Assembly: GCF_900188005.1 (NCBI RefSeq)
Contig: NZ_FZNR01000017.1
Coordinates: 62,001 to 126,000, forward strand
Origin: Actinoplanes regularis
Lineage (GTDB): Bacteria > Actinomycetota > Actinomycetes > Mycobacteriales > Micromonosporaceae
DNA length: 64,000 bases
Reading direction: 5' to 3'
The notes beneath the pieces were generated by a model that saw nothing but the letters and a program-made list of their open reading frames with translations, was not told where the DNA came from and searched no databases. The number at the start of each line of letters is the position of its first letter. The stretch's first letter is position 1. The position numbers and the translations under genes were made by a program. Positions 25,961 through 36,100 of the stretch are shown piece by piece.

Positions 25961-27220
25961 CTACGGCTCGGTGCGGCCGTTGAGGATCCAGTTCAGGTTG
26001 AACTTGTGGAAGACGATGAAGTGCTCCTTCGCCCCGGTCCCGCTCGGGTCGGACGGGTCGGCCTTGCTGCCCTCGATGAGCGCTGCCACGTGGTAATCCG
26101 AGGTCTTGGCCATGCTGGAGTAACCGCCCTCCACCGGATCGTCGCCGCCCCAGCCGGTCGGGTGCGGGATGAGCCGGGACATCTCGTCCCACGTCGCGCC
26201 GTTGTCGTAGCTGATGCTGATCATCATTTTCCGGCGGTTGGTGGCGTCGCTCGGGTGCAGGAACATCAGCCGGTGCCGGCCGTCGAAGTTGTAGCGGAGC
26301 ACGGAGCCCTGGCAGCCGCCGCCGCTGGTCGGCTCGGTGAGCGTGTCGTGGGTGCCGTCGTGCCACTGGTAGGCGGTGTAGCCGCCGGTGAGCGTACCGC
26401 TGAGGAATCTGCGGTAGGGCTGGAACCCGCTTCCGCTGCCCGGCCGGTCGTTGCGGTACAGGCTGCCGTCGGTGCGTTCGCTGACCGTGCCCTCGACGCC
26501 GTCGCGGCTCGGCAGGGCCGACTGCTGCCAGGTGGTCCCGCCGTCCTTGCTGTAGATGTTGCGGCCCCATGCCGGGATGACCAGAGCGCCCCTGTCCGGG
26601 CCGCTCTGGGTGAGGCGGATGCCGTTGCCGGGGCCGATCGCGTCCCATTTGTAGCCGGCGGGTTTGAGCGTGGAGTTCAGATTCTTGAAGGTCCAGGACC
26701 CGGTCGGTACGCCGTCCGCGCCGACCTGCTTCGACAGTCCGTAGACCTCCCGGTTGTCCCAGGTCGTCTGATCGGTGCTGGTGACGGTCCCGTCGGTCCG
26801 CTGGGCGAACAGCCAGATGGTGCCGCCGGTGGCGGGATCGCTGTTGGGGTTGTACACCGGCGTCGGATTACCCCACGTGTCGGTTCCTCCGGTCGCGACG
26901 GGCTGCAGACCCGACCAGGTCGCCCCGTTGTCGGCCGAGGTCTTCATCACCAGGTCGATGTCGCCCCAGTCGCTCTCGCTGTTACGCCGCCCCTCGGCGA
27001 ACGCGACCAGGCTTCCCGGCGTGGTGCTCACGATGGCCGGAATCCGGAAGCTGTCGTAGGAGACACCGTTCAAGATGTCGTTCCCACCGAACAGGGTGTA
27101 GCCCTCCGGGCTGGGCGCGACCGCCTGGGCGGGTCCCGCCGTCAACCCGGTCACCGCCACCGTCAGGACAACCGCGCTGGTCAGCCGGCCGGCTGCGGCA
27201 CGAGGTCCGCGTCTGCGCAT
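25961..27220 (-). CDS. Secreted exo-alpha-sialidase (GH33-like)
   Basis: A 419-residue exported enzyme. After a signal peptide (cleavage near GPAQAVAP) the sialidase signature FRIP is present (residues 58-61, SYDSFRIPAI), followed by AFAEGRRN and DWGDIDLV, which carry candidate active-site Arg and Asp residues. At least three Asp-box repeats of the SxDxGxTW type are visible (SADNGATW, SKDGGTTW, SYDNGATW), marking a six-bladed sialidase propeller. Expected to release terminal sialic acids or similar ulosonic acids from glycans outside the cell. No carbohydrate-binding module is attached. Confidence 0.9.
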   Translation of the reverse strand: MRRRGPRAAAGRLTSAVVLTVAVTGLTAGPAQAVAPSPEGYTLFGGNDILNGVSYDSFRIPAIVSTTPGSLVAFAEGRRNSESDWGDIDLVMKTSADNGATWSGLQPVATGGTDTWGNPTPVYNPNSDPATGGTIWLFAQRTDGTVTSTDQTTWDNREVYGLSKQVGADGVPTGSWTFKNLNSTLKPAGYKWDAIGPGNGIRLTQSGPDRGALVIPAWGRNIYSKDGGTTWQQSALPSRDGVEGTVSERTDGSLYRNDRPGSGSGFQPYRRFLSGTLTGGYTAYQWHDGTHDTLTEPTSGGGCQGSVLRYNFDGRHRLMFLHPSDATNRRKMMISISYDNGATWDEMSRLIPHPTGWGGDDPVEGGYSSMAKTSDYHVAALIEGSKADPSDPSGTGAKEHFIVFHKFNLNWILNGRTEP

Positions 27221-27339
27221 TTCGATCCCCCCGAGAAACGGATCGGGCTCCTCTGTGGAGCCCGCCGCAGGGACCGTAACGGGAAGATCATCGATTGCGG
27301 TGGGTCGGTTCGACCGTGTTCATGGAACGTTTGCCGTCC

Positions 27340-29403
27340 CTATACCGAAGGTGTGGCGCCGGTCCCGGTGGGTTTGCCGTCGACGGGCAGGCGCAGTACG
27401 AACGTCGTCCCCTCGCCCGGCGCCGAGCTCAACTCGATCGTGCCACCGTGCTTCTCCACCACGACCGCGTGCGCGAGCGGCAGTCCCTGGCCGGTCCCCT
27501 TGCCCACCTCCTTGGTGGTGAAGAACGGCTCGAAGATGACCTTGTGCAGCTCCTCCGGGATGCCGCTGCCGTCGTCCGTGATCGTGATGACCGCGTCCGG
27601 CCCGTCCTTCCGGCTGGTGACCGTGATCGTGCCCCGCCCGTCCCGGCCCAGCATCGCGTCGGCGGCATTCACCAGGAGGTTGAGGAAGACCTGGTTGAGG
27701 TCGCCGACGTGGCACAGCACGTGGGGCAGGTCGCCGAGGTCGAGGACGACGTCCGCGACGTACTTCACCTCGTTGCGGGCCACGGTCAGGGTGCTCTCCA
27801 GCGCCTCGTTGAGGTCCGCGTACGCGGCGGTACCGGCGTCCTTGTAGCTGAACACCTTCATGGCCCGGACGAGCGAGGCGACCCGCTCGATACCCTCCAG
27901 ACTCTGGTTGACCGCCAGTGGCACCTCCTCGGTGAGGTACTCCAGGTCGGCCTCCTCCTCGGCCCGTTCGAGACGGTCCCGCCACGGCGACGGCTCCGAC
28001 GTCGCCGACAGGCCCAGGCCCTCGCGGTAGACCAGCAGCAGATCGATCAGGGCCTGGGCGGAGCTGGCCAGGAACCGGGTGTTGTCGCCGACGAACTGGA
28101 TCGGCGTGTTGATCTCATGGGCGATGCCGGCCGAGAGACGGCCCAGCGACTCCAGCTTCTGGGCGTGCCGGGATTCGATCTCGCGCTGCCGGCGCTGCTT
28201 CTCCTCGGTGATGTCCCGGAAGACCACGACCAGGCCGCCGACCGTGGCGGGGCCGACCCGCAACGGCGCGGCCGAGTACGCCACCGGGAGGTTCCGGCCG
28301 TCCCGGCAGGTGACCGTCGCCGTGCCGACCGCGCGGTGCGCCGGCGTCGCCGGGTCGACCGCCGGTGCCGAGCCGTCGTCGCCGCGGAATTCGACCACCG
28401 AGTGGACCAGCCGGCCGCGCAGTTCGTCCTCGGTCCAGCCGAGCATGCTCGACGCGGCGTGGTTCATCGAGATCAGCTCGCCGTACTCGTCGACGGTGTA
28501 GAGCCCCTCGGCCATGTTGTCCATGACGACCGACCGGAACTCCTCGGCCTCGGCGCGGGCCGTGATGTCCATGACCACGACGCCGACCCCGACGATCTCG
28601 CCGTCCGTGCGCACCGGGTAATAGCTGCACAGCCACCGGCAGGTCCGGCCCGGCCCGACCGGCGAGGCACCGGTGATCTCCCGGTTCAGCAGCGGCTCGC
28701 CGCTGTAGAGCACCTGACGGAAGTCCGGGCCGATGATCGGCGCGAGGTCCGGGATCACCTCCTCGACGGTACGACCGAGGTGGCCGGCGACCGGCGTGCC
28801 GTGGATGGCGGCGAGCGTGTCGTTGATCCGTACGTAGCGCAGGTCACGGTCGACCAGGGCGTGGCCGACCGGCAGCGCCGACAGCAACTCCTCGGTGAGC
28901 GCCAGGGCCTCCGCGCTGTCGCGCTGCGCCTCGCGGAGCGTGGCCGCCACGTTCTTCTGGTCCTCGATGTTGGCCGCGGTGCAGGCCCACCCGGTGACCC
29001 GTCCGGCGGCGTCCGCCATCGGCATGGCCATCACCCGATGCCAGAGGAACCGTCCGTCACGGCGGCGCAGCCGGCAGTCGACCTCGTACCACAGGTGGGT
29101 GTCGGCGCCCCGCTCGGCCGCGGCTCGCACGCCCCGCACGTCGTCCGGGTGGATGAACCTGATCCAGTCCCACTTCTCGTCGGCGGAGGCCGTGCTGCCG
29201 CTGTAGTCGACCGCCAGCACGTTGAACCACTCCGGCACGGCGTTCAGACCGGCGATCCAGCTGACCCGCGGAACGGAGTTCAGGATGTTACGCATCTCCG
29301 GCTCGGAATGGCTCAAGGGCCTGATCTTGGCGGCGTCCGGCTCCGCGGCAGCGATCGACACGACCATTCCCTCCCCGTACAACCTTCGTCGTTCCTTCTT
29401 CAT
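27340..29403 (-). CDS. Multi-PAS sensor histidine kinase (orphan)
   Basis: A 687-residue soluble kinase with no membrane helix. Three or four PAS/PAC modules occupy residues ~35-410 (WYEVDCRLRRRDGRFLWHRV, VDRDLRYVRINDTLAAIHG, NMAEGLYTVDEYGELISMNH). The H-box is LSAGIAHEINTPIQFV with the phosphoacceptor His429. The ATPase domain shows NLLVNAADAM (N box), ITDDGSGIP (G1), FEPFFTTKEVGKGTGQGLPLA (F/G2). No response regulator is adjacent, so its partner is elsewhere. The PAS modules suggest sensing of redox, light or a small ligand. ATG 29403 is used; ATG 29367 is an alternative. Confidence 0.88.
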   Translation of the reverse strand: MKKERRRLYGEGMVVSIAAAEPDAAKIRPLSHSEPEMRNILNSVPRVSWIAGLNAVPEWFNVLAVDYSGSTASADEKWDWIRFIHPDDVRGVRAAAERGADTHLWYEVDCRLRRRDGRFLWHRVMAMPMADAAGRVTGWACTAANIEDQKNVAATLREAQRDSAEALALTEELLSALPVGHALVDRDLRYVRINDTLAAIHGTPVAGHLGRTVEEVIPDLAPIIGPDFRQVLYSGEPLLNREITGASPVGPGRTCRWLCSYYPVRTDGEIVGVGVVVMDITARAEAEEFRSVVMDNMAEGLYTVDEYGELISMNHAASSMLGWTEDELRGRLVHSVVEFRGDDGSAPAVDPATPAHRAVGTATVTCRDGRNLPVAYSAAPLRVGPATVGGLVVVFRDITEEKQRRQREIESRHAQKLESLGRLSAGIAHEINTPIQFVGDNTRFLASSAQALIDLLLVYREGLGLSATSEPSPWRDRLERAEEEADLEYLTEEVPLAVNQSLEGIERVASLVRAMKVFSYKDAGTAAYADLNEALESTLTVARNEVKYVADVVLDLGDLPHVLCHVGDLNQVFLNLLVNAADAMLGRDGRGTITVTSRKDGPDAVITITDDGSGIPEELHKVIFEPFFTTKEVGKGTGQGLPLAHAVVVEKHGGTIELSSAPGEGTTFVLRLPVDGKPTGTGATPSV

Positions 29404-29418
29404 TCGGCCTCGGCCGGC

Positions 29419-29432
29419 AACGCTTGAGCGTT
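29419..29432. promoter_or_regulatory. Palindrome upstream of the PAS kinase gene
   Basis: AACGCT-TG-AGCGTT is a perfect 6-bp inverted repeat about 15 bases before the kinase ATG. Because of its position it could be an operator or form a hairpin in the leader; only the symmetry is observed. Confidence 0.3.
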
Positions 29433-29567
29433 CGCGCGGGAGGCGCTACCGGCCGCTTGATATCGTTTGCCGGGTTCGGACGGCCTGACGACATGTTGTC
29501 GCCGGTGTGATCTGCCCGCCATCTCGGCGACGAGACGACCGCGAGCCGCCATATCGGGGGGAGCAGC

Positions 29568-30746
29568 GTGGCTCGTCAGGAGAAGGCGGTGGATCCGGCG
29601 GCCGGTCCGCTCCAGGCGTTCGCCTTCGAGTTGCGCAAGGTACGTACTGAGGCGGGCGGCCCGACCTACCGGGCGTTGGCCAGGAGCGCCGGCTACAGCG
29701 CCGCGACCCTCTCCGAGGCGGCCGGCGGAACCCGCAAACCCACCCTGGACGTGGTGCTCGCCTATGTCGGGGCCTGCCGCGGTGACGTCGACCTGTGGCG
29801 CCGGCGCTGGCACGAGCTGGACACCGCCCTGACCTCGGCGCCCCTCACCGAGGCCGGCCCGGTGCCTGTCGCCGAGGCCGATCCGGTTCCTCTTCCCGAG
29901 GCCGATCCGGTCGAGCCCGCGCCGTCAGCGCCGCTCGACGCGGTCTCCCGGCGTGGCCGGCCGTCGCCTCGGCGACTCGTGGCCTGGGCCGCCGTGCCGG
30001 TGCTGCTGACCGCGACCGCCGGCGGCGTGTACCTCGCGCGGGATCAGCGGGGCTCGGGCTGCCCGGAGCAGCCGGCCCACCCGGCGTTCACCGCGGTCAG
30101 CTACGGCGCCGGGGCGCGGGCGCACACCGGCGCGGCCCGGGACGCGCCGATCACCCGGACGATCCCGAGCGGGTGCACGATCGGCTTCGTCGGCTACTGC
30201 CTCGGTGAGAAGATCCACGACAACACCGGTGGTACGCCCGACGTCCGCTGGTTCAAACTGCCCGACGGCGACGTCGTCGCGTCCGGAATCGTCCACGGCA
30301 ACCCGCCACGAGGTCTCGCCGCGAGCCGGTGCGTCGATGACCGGACACCTCCCGGCACGATCGCGCTGACGGCGGCCGTGGATCCGGCGAAGCCGGGCAC
30401 GGTGCGGCTCAAGGCGACCGGAACCCGCCTGGACATCGTGGGCTTCGCCGCCCTCTACCAGCCGGCCGAGCCGCCCACGGCGCGGCGCTGGCGACAGATC
30501 GGCTTCACCGAGGAGACCGCCGGCAAGCCCGGCTTCGGCGTGTCCTGGCGACTCGGAGGGGTCGCCACCGGGCCGGATCCGGTGCTCATCGCCGCGGTCG
30601 CCTGCCTCGGCGGCGATGGGCCGACCGGGATCGTGGACGTCCGGTCCGCCGGTGCGGGCCGCCTCGGACCGAAATTCCCGCCGGTCTCGCTCACCGCCTC
30701 GCAGCGCGCCGAGGCCGTGAACGCGGCCTGCTCCTACCCGGCCTGA
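29568..30746 (+). CDS. Membrane-anchored HTH protein with extracytoplasmic domain
   Basis: A 392-residue single-pass protein. Residues ~12-85 resemble an XRE-type helix-turn-helix (FAFELRKVRTEAGG ... YRALARSAGYSAATLSEAAGG). A Pro/Glu/Ala-rich linker with repeated AEADPVPLPEADP leads to one membrane helix at 137-157 (LVAWAAVPVLLTATAGGVYLA). The remaining ~235 residues lie outside the cell and contain several cysteines (in SGCPE, SGCTIGFVGYC, SRCVDD and ACSYP) likely to form disulfides. Translation starts at GTG 29568 with GGGGGGAGCA just upstream. The architecture suggests direct membrane-to-DNA signalling or anchoring; the ligand is unknown. Confidence 0.75.
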   Translation: MARQEKAVDPAAGPLQAFAFELRKVRTEAGGPTYRALARSAGYSAATLSEAAGGTRKPTLDVVLAYVGACRGDVDLWRRRWHELDTALTSAPLTEAGPVPVAEADPVPLPEADPVEPAPSAPLDAVSRRGRPSPRRLVAWAAVPVLLTATAGGVYLARDQRGSGCPEQPAHPAFTAVSYGAGARAHTGAARDAPITRTIPSGCTIGFVGYCLGEKIHDNTGGTPDVRWFKLPDGDVVASGIVHGNPPRGLAASRCVDDRTPPGTIALTAAVDPAKPGTVRLKATGTRLDIVGFAALYQPAEPPTARRWRQIGFTEETAGKPGFGVSWRLGGVATGPDPVLIAAVACLGGDGPTGIVDVRSAGAGRLGPKFPPVSLTASQRAEAVNAACSYPA

Positions 30747-30756
30747 CCATTCGGGA

Positions 30757-30794
30757 ATGATTGATTTCCCGCTCACCAGGTCGTGATCAATCAT
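30757..30794 (+). terminator. Hairpin after the membrane HTH gene
   Basis: ATGATTGAT (30757-30765) and ATCAATCAT (30786-30794) are perfect 9-bp complements separated by 20 bases, just past the stop at 30746 and 85 bases before the next start. The stem is A+T-rich and the loop long, so it may equally be an operator of the following secreted-protein gene. Confidence 0.4.
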
Positions 30795-30879
30795 CTTGGC
30801 CGGTACGAAGTCTCTTCAGCCGAACGGGAGCGGACGCGTTCCGCTCCTCAACCGGACGACGGCACGAAGGGAACTCCTC

Positions 30880-31302
30880 ATGAAGCTCAAGAGACTGGCG
30901 CACGTCGGTCTGGCCCTGGCGGCAAGCGCGATCATGGTTGTCGGGACGGAGAGCTCCGCAGCCGCGAGCGGGTCCAACGTGACCATCAGCAAGAGCTGGG
31001 GCAGTACGACGTTCATCCCGGACGGTGACTGGCTCTACGTCCACGACCTCGACGCCGATGGCTACGCCGTGCACGGCAAGATTCAGTCTTACGTCTGCGC
31101 CAACGCCGCATGCGACGGGATGCACTGGGTGGATCTGCGCACCGGTTGCAACGACAACACCAGCATCGGCGACGACGGTACCGAGGTCCGCCGCTGCAAC
31201 TACGACATCAGCGAGAACATCACTGTGCATGCGTGCCAGGTCCGCTCCAAGGATGGTGTCCTGAACGGCGACTGGGTCTGCAGCGCCTCGACCAAGTCCT
31301 GA
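30880..31302 (+). CDS. Small secreted protein of unknown function
   Basis: A 140-residue exported protein. The signal peptide (MKLKRLAHVGLALAASAIMVVG, cleavage around SSAAASG) is clear, and ATG 30880 follows GAAGGGA. The mature ~108 residues contain cysteines in YVCANAAC, TGCNDN, RRCNYD, HACQV and WVCSA, an even number that could form three disulfides, within a beta-rich pattern. No catalytic motif recognised; it may be an inhibitor, binding protein or structural exported protein. Confidence 0.75.
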   Translation: MKLKRLAHVGLALAASAIMVVGTESSAAASGSNVTISKSWGSTTFIPDGDWLYVHDLDADGYAVHGKIQSYVCANAACDGMHWVDLRTGCNDNTSIGDDGTEVRRCNYDISENITVHACQVRSKDGVLNGDWVCSASTKS

Positions 31303-31314
31303 TTCCACCAGTCG

Positions 31315-31345
31315 CCCGGCCGCGCCCTGAGTGGGCGTGGCCGGG
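31315..31345. terminator. Bidirectional hairpin terminator
   Basis: CCCGGCCGCGCCC (31315-31327) pairs with GGGCGTGGCCGGG (31333-31345) through 12 Watson-Crick pairs and one G-T pair around the loop TGAGT. It sits between the convergent stops of the small secreted protein (31302) and the cellulase (31355). Confidence 0.82.
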
Positions 31346-31354
31346 CCGGTGGCG

Positions 31355-32863
31355 TCAGTTGGGGGAGCCGACGCCGGTCAGGATGCGGCTGCGGATGTAG
31401 CGGCCGGACTCGGTCAGCACGCCGGTGCCCTTGAACGTGGTGCCGGAGCAGGTGCCCTGCTTGAAGGCCGAGTTGGTCTCCCGGCCGTCGGAGAGGCTCC
31501 ACATGCCGTAGCCGATCTTCAGGCTCTTCAGCAGGTCGAGCCAGGCGGTGGTGCTGGTGAAGTCGTTGCCGCCGTCACCGGTGAAGGTCTGCGTGCCGAA
31601 CTCGCTGACGAAGAGCGGCAGGCTCTTCGCCGCCCGGGCGACCGCCGCCCGCCGGTCCGCGCCGTGTGACGCGGCGTAGAAGTGGAACGTGTACATCACG
31701 TTCTTGAAGGTGACCGGGTCGTCGATGATCTCCTGCTCGGTCGCGCCGTCGGTCAGGCCGAGCGAGGAGAAGCCGCGGGTGCCGACCAGCACGACGCTGT
31801 TCGGCGAGTTCTTCCGGATCACCGGGATGACCTGGTCGGCGTAGGACTTGATGGCGGTCCAGCTGACCCCGTTCGGCTCGTTCGCGATCTCGTAGATGAC
31901 GTTGTCGTTGCCGGCGTGCTTGGCGGTCACGTTCGCGAAGAACGTCTTGGCCAGCCCCAGGTTGAAGTTCGGGTCACCCGGCGTGAGGATGTGGAAGTCC
32001 ACGATCACGTAGAGGCCCAGCTTGGTGGCGGTGTCGACCAGGCCGTTGACCTTGTTCGTGAAGCCGGTCGGGTCGGTCTCCAGGCCGCCCTCCTGGACGT
32101 ACATCGAGAGCCGGATGAAGTCCGCGTTCCAGTCGTTGCGGATCGCGTCGAGCGAGGCGGCGTTCACGCAGTTCGGGAAGAACTGCAGGCCGTGGCTGCT
32201 CATGCCGCGCAGCTGGATCGCCGTGCCGTTCTTGTTGCACAGTTTCGTCCCGCAGACGCTGAGCTGCCCGTTGACCGCGACCGGCGTCCCGGCCGGAACC
32301 GCTGTCGCGGTCGCCGCCGGCGCGCTGGTGGGTGCCGTGGTCGCCGGCGCGGTGGTCGGAGCCTTCGTCGCCGGGGTGGTCGGCTTGGCGGTCGCGGTCC
32401 TGGTGGCGGCCGGCATCGCGGTGGGCTGCTGCTGGGAGGCGCCACCGCTGGAGTTCAGGGTGCAGGTGGCGACCTTGGCGGCGTTCAGGTTGGGGCGCGC
32501 CGCGTTACGGCCGATCGCGATCTCGATCCGGTCGATGGTGGCGACCCGCTTGTCCCGCAGCGGGCCGAGGATCGCGTTCTGGATGAAGTTCGGGCCGCCC
32601 TGCCCCACGGTGCTGCGCAGCCGGTTGTTCGCCTCGGTGATCTGCGTGTTGAGCAGCTGGAGATTGCGTTCCACGTCGGCCCGCTGCTGGGCGGGCACCA
32701 CCACGTTGATCTTCACCTGTGGACAGTTGACCGTCGGGGCCGCCTGGCCCGCCGAGGCGACGCCGATCCCGATCCCCACCGCGACCGTGGCGACGCCGGC
32801 CACCGCCACGACCTGCCACCGCCGGACCCGGGAGCGGGCCACCTTCAACCGTGATCTGTACAT
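31355..32863 (-). CDS. Exported GH5-family endoglucanase (cellulase)
   Basis: A 502-residue secreted glycoside hydrolase. Residues 1-42 form a signal peptide with an Arg-rich start and long hydrophobic core. Residues ~45-140 form a small domain of unknown function with paired cysteines, followed by a Thr/Pro/Ala linker (~148-192). The catalytic domain (~200-490) has LRGMSSHGLQFFP, FIRLSMYVQEGG, YVIVDFHILTPGD, the acid/base glutamate in YEIANEPNGVSW (Glu329) and the nucleophile in FVSEFGTQ (Glu421), the GH5 arrangement. It probably cleaves beta-1,4-glucan. A CebR-type operator about 55 bases upstream of the start points to induction by cellobiose. Confidence 0.9.
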   Translation of the reverse strand: MYRSRLKVARSRVRRWQVVAVAGVATVAVGIGIGVASAGQAAPTVNCPQVKINVVVPAQQRADVERNLQLLNTQITEANNRLRSTVGQGGPNFIQNAILGPLRDKRVATIDRIEIAIGRNAARPNLNAAKVATCTLNSSGGASQQQPTAMPAATRTATAKPTTPATKAPTTAPATTAPTSAPAATATAVPAGTPVAVNGQLSVCGTKLCNKNGTAIQLRGMSSHGLQFFPNCVNAASLDAIRNDWNADFIRLSMYVQEGGLETDPTGFTNKVNGLVDTATKLGLYVIVDFHILTPGDPNFNLGLAKTFFANVTAKHAGNDNVIYEIANEPNGVSWTAIKSYADQVIPVIRKNSPNSVVLVGTRGFSSLGLTDGATEQEIIDDPVTFKNVMYTFHFYAASHGADRRAAVARAAKSLPLFVSEFGTQTFTGDGGNDFTSTTAWLDLLKSLKIGYGMWSLSDGRETNSAFKQGTCSGTTFKGTGVLTESGRYIRSRILTGVGSPN

Positions 32864-32915
32864 TGGAATCCCGCGCCCTCCGCCGGAAGCTGAGCCTTTC
32901 TTGCAGGCAGCAGTA

Positions 32916-32929
32916 CGGGAGCGCTCCCA
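32916..32929. promoter_or_regulatory. CebR/CelR-type operator upstream of the cellulase gene
   Basis: The 14-mer CGGGAGCGCTCCCA matches the published actinomycete cellulose-utilisation operator TGGGAGCGCTCCCA at 13 of 14 positions. It is 53-66 bases upstream of the cellulase start codon, where a LacI-type CebR repressor would block transcription until cellobiose is present. The cebR gene itself is not in the window. Confidence 0.8.
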
Positions 32930-32981
32930 TGCGCGGATCAAGCCCTTCGACGTTTTCTTGAGATGGCGACGTACGTCTGCG

Positions 32982-33005
32982 ACTTTTGTTTTTCAGAGCA
33001 AAAGT
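32982..33005. promoter_or_regulatory. A+T-rich inverted repeat in the divergent GH5/modular-protein promoter
   Basis: ACTTTTG (32982-32988) and CAAAAGT (32999-33005) flank ten bases in a strikingly A+T-rich stretch (about 32980-33045) between the cellulase and the 1120-residue secreted protein. This is the probable divergent promoter zone; the repeat could be a second operator. Confidence 0.4.
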
Positions 33006-33119
33006 TAACTCTGTTTGCATTGAAGTTATGGACTTTCGAACAGAAGCCGCCTAGCGTGACCACGCATCGATGACTCTCGACCCCTGGTCGGAGTCGTGCT
33101 GCTGCCTCTGGAGCGCGCG

Positions 33120-36100
33120 ATGACAAAACTGATCCGCACCGTCTCACCGATGCTGGGTGCAGCCCTCCTGCTCGCGGGACTGCTGCACGCCCTACCCGCC
33201 TCCGCGGCCGTCCCGCCACAGGAGCCAGGTGTCACCCTCAGGACCTACGACCTGCAGACCGCACGCGACACGATCTGCACCCTGAAGGACGGTCAGACCC
33301 CCAACGTCGACAAGCTCATGCCGACCGTCAACTGGACCGCCGCCGCCGACTTCGGTTTCGAGGACCGCTTCCAGGCGGAGGTGATCGGCAACGTCAACAT
33401 CGCCACCGCCGGGGCGTACACCTTCCGGCTCACCAGCGATGACGGCTCCCGGCTGCTGATCGACGGCGCGACCGTGATCAACCACGACGGTCTGCACGGC
33501 TCGACCGCGAAGGAGGGCGCCGTCACCCTCACGACCGGCTACCACGCACTGCGCGTCGACTACTTCGAGCGCGACGGCGGCCAGCAGCTCACCCTGGAAT
33601 GGCGGCCGCCGGGCGCCGGCTCGTTCGCGGTCGTGCCCAACTCCGCGTTGAGTACGGACGCCGGCGTGGTGCGGGTGACCGCGCCCGGACGCAAGGAGTG
33701 TCAGGGCGCGGCGGACAGCCCCGGCGACGGCCTCCCGCTCACCGCCGTGCACCCGGGTTACACGCTCACCGAACTGCGGCCGGCCGGCTTCCAGCCGCAG
33801 GTGAGCGCCATGGACTGGTATCCGGACGGGCGCCTGGCGATCGCCACCTGGGGCGGCAGCGACCTGGTTACCGGCGAGGTTTACGTCCTCAGTGGAGTAA
33901 CCGGCGCCACCACTGCGAGCCAGGTCACCTACAAGCGGGTCGCCACCGGGCTCCGGGAACCGATGGGCCTGAAGATCGTCGACGGCAAGATCTACGTGTC
34001 CCAGAAGCACGAGCTGACCGAACTGAACGACACCAACGGCGACGGCGTCACCGACGAGTACCGCAGGGTCGCCACCTGGCCGTTCGACGGCAACTTCCAC
34101 GAGTTCGCGTTCGGCCTGCTCTACCGGGACGGCTACTTCTATCTGAACCTGTCCGTCTCGATCAACCTCGGGGGAGCGACCACCGAGCCGCAGGGCTCAC
34201 CGAACCGGGGCACCACCCTGAAGATCAACCGGGCGACGGGCGCGGTGGAGTACGTCGCCGGCGGCCTGCGAACCCCGGACGGCCTCGGGTGGGGGCCGGA
34301 AGGGGACATCTTCGTCACCGACAACCAGGGCGGCTGGCTGCCCGCGTCGAAGCTCGTGCAGATCAAGCCGGGCCGCTTCTTCGGCCACTACACCAACCCG
34401 GACGGACCGTTCGACGGCCAGCCGGTCACCCAGCCCGTGCTGTGGCTTCCGCAGAACGAGATCGCCAACTCGCCGAGCACTCCGCTGCTGCTCGACACCG
34501 GGCCGTACGCGGGCCAGATGCTGTTCGGCGACGTCACGTACGGCGGCATTCAGCGCGCCTTCCTGGAGAAGGTCAACGGGCAGTACCAGGGCGCGGTCTT
34601 CCGCCTGACCCAGGGCCTGGAGTCGGGCGTGCTGCGGCTGAGCCAGGGCCCGGACGGGGCGCTGTACATGGGCGGGCTCGGCGCGGGCGGCAACTGGGGC
34701 CAGGAGGGCAAGCTGACGTACGGGCTGCAGAAGCTGACACCGAACGGCACCAGCGTCTTCGACATCAAGGCGATGCGCGCGATCGGCGACGGCTTCGAGC
34801 TGGAGTACACCCAGCCTGTGTCCGCCGACACCGCGGCGCAGTTGGCCGCGCGGTACCGGGCCGAGCAGTGGCGTTACGTCCCGACCCCGGCGTACGGCGG
34901 ACCGAAGATCGACGAGGAATCGCTGCCGATCGCCTCGGCGACCCTGTCGGCGGACCGGCTCAAGGTGACGCTCAAGCTGACCGGGCTGAAACCGGGCCGG
35001 GTCGTACACGTGCGCTCACCGCGGCCCTTCACCTCGACCTCCGGTGCATCGCTGTGGAGCACGGAGGCCTGGTACACGCTGAACAGCCTCGCCGACGGCA
35101 CGACGCCGCGGACCGACCGGGTCGAGGCGGAGAACGCCGGGCTGAGCGGCAGCGCGGGGGTGGCGTCGGACCACTCGGGCTACACCGGCTCCGGCTTCGT
35201 CGCCGGCTACGGCTCCGCGGGGGCCGCGACCACGTTCCCCGTCGACGTGCCGTCGGCCGGCACCTACCCGGTCTCGCTGCGCTTCAGCAACGGCCCCAAC
35301 CCGTCGGCGGGCGCCAAGACCGTCAGCCTGTACGTCAACGGCGCCAAGCTACGGCAGATCAGCCTGGCCGACACCGGGAACTGGGACACCTGGGCGACCA
35401 GGACCGACACCGTGACACTGCGGGCCGGCGGCAACACCATCGCCTACCGGGTGGACTCCGGCGACGTCGGGCACGTCAACCTCGACAGCCTGACCGTCGG
35501 TGCCGGCACCGCCACCACGCGGACCGGGACCATCACCGGCATCGGCGGCAAGTGCCTCGACGTGGACAACGCCGGCGCCGCCGACCGAACCAAGATCCAG
35601 CTGTACACCTGCAACAACTCGTCCGCGCAGAGCTGGACACGCGACGGCGACACGCTGCGGGCGCTCGGCAAGTGCCTGGACGTCGACAACGCCGGCACCG
35701 CCAACGGCACCAAGGTCCAGCTCTACACCTGCAACAACGGTCCCGCCCAGGTGTGGCAGGCCCAGCCCAACGGCTCGCTGCTCAACCCGGCGTCCGGCAA
35801 GGTCCTCGACGCCGCGGGCGGGGCGAGCGCGAACGGCACCCAGATCCAGATCTGGGAGTGGGCCGACGTGGCCCAGCAGCGATGGACTCACAACGGCACG
35901 AGCCGGGTCACGCTCTTCGACGGCGGCAACCTGCAGGCCTTCCAGAACGCCGACGGCACGCCGGCGACCTGGCCGATCTCGGGCGGCTCCGCCGAGGCGC
36001 TCGGCGGCGACCTGCGCACCAAACAGACCTTCGGTGACTTCCGGCTGCACGCCGAGTTCTGGCTGCCGAACCTGCCGGCCGACGTGACCGGCCAGGCCCG

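Noticed and set aside
31682..32854. Plus-strand frame opposite the cellulase gene
   Set aside because: Shadow of a third-position G+C-biased gene; composition is Arg/Gly/Val-rich and no motif is present, whereas GH5 motifs are clear on the minus strand.
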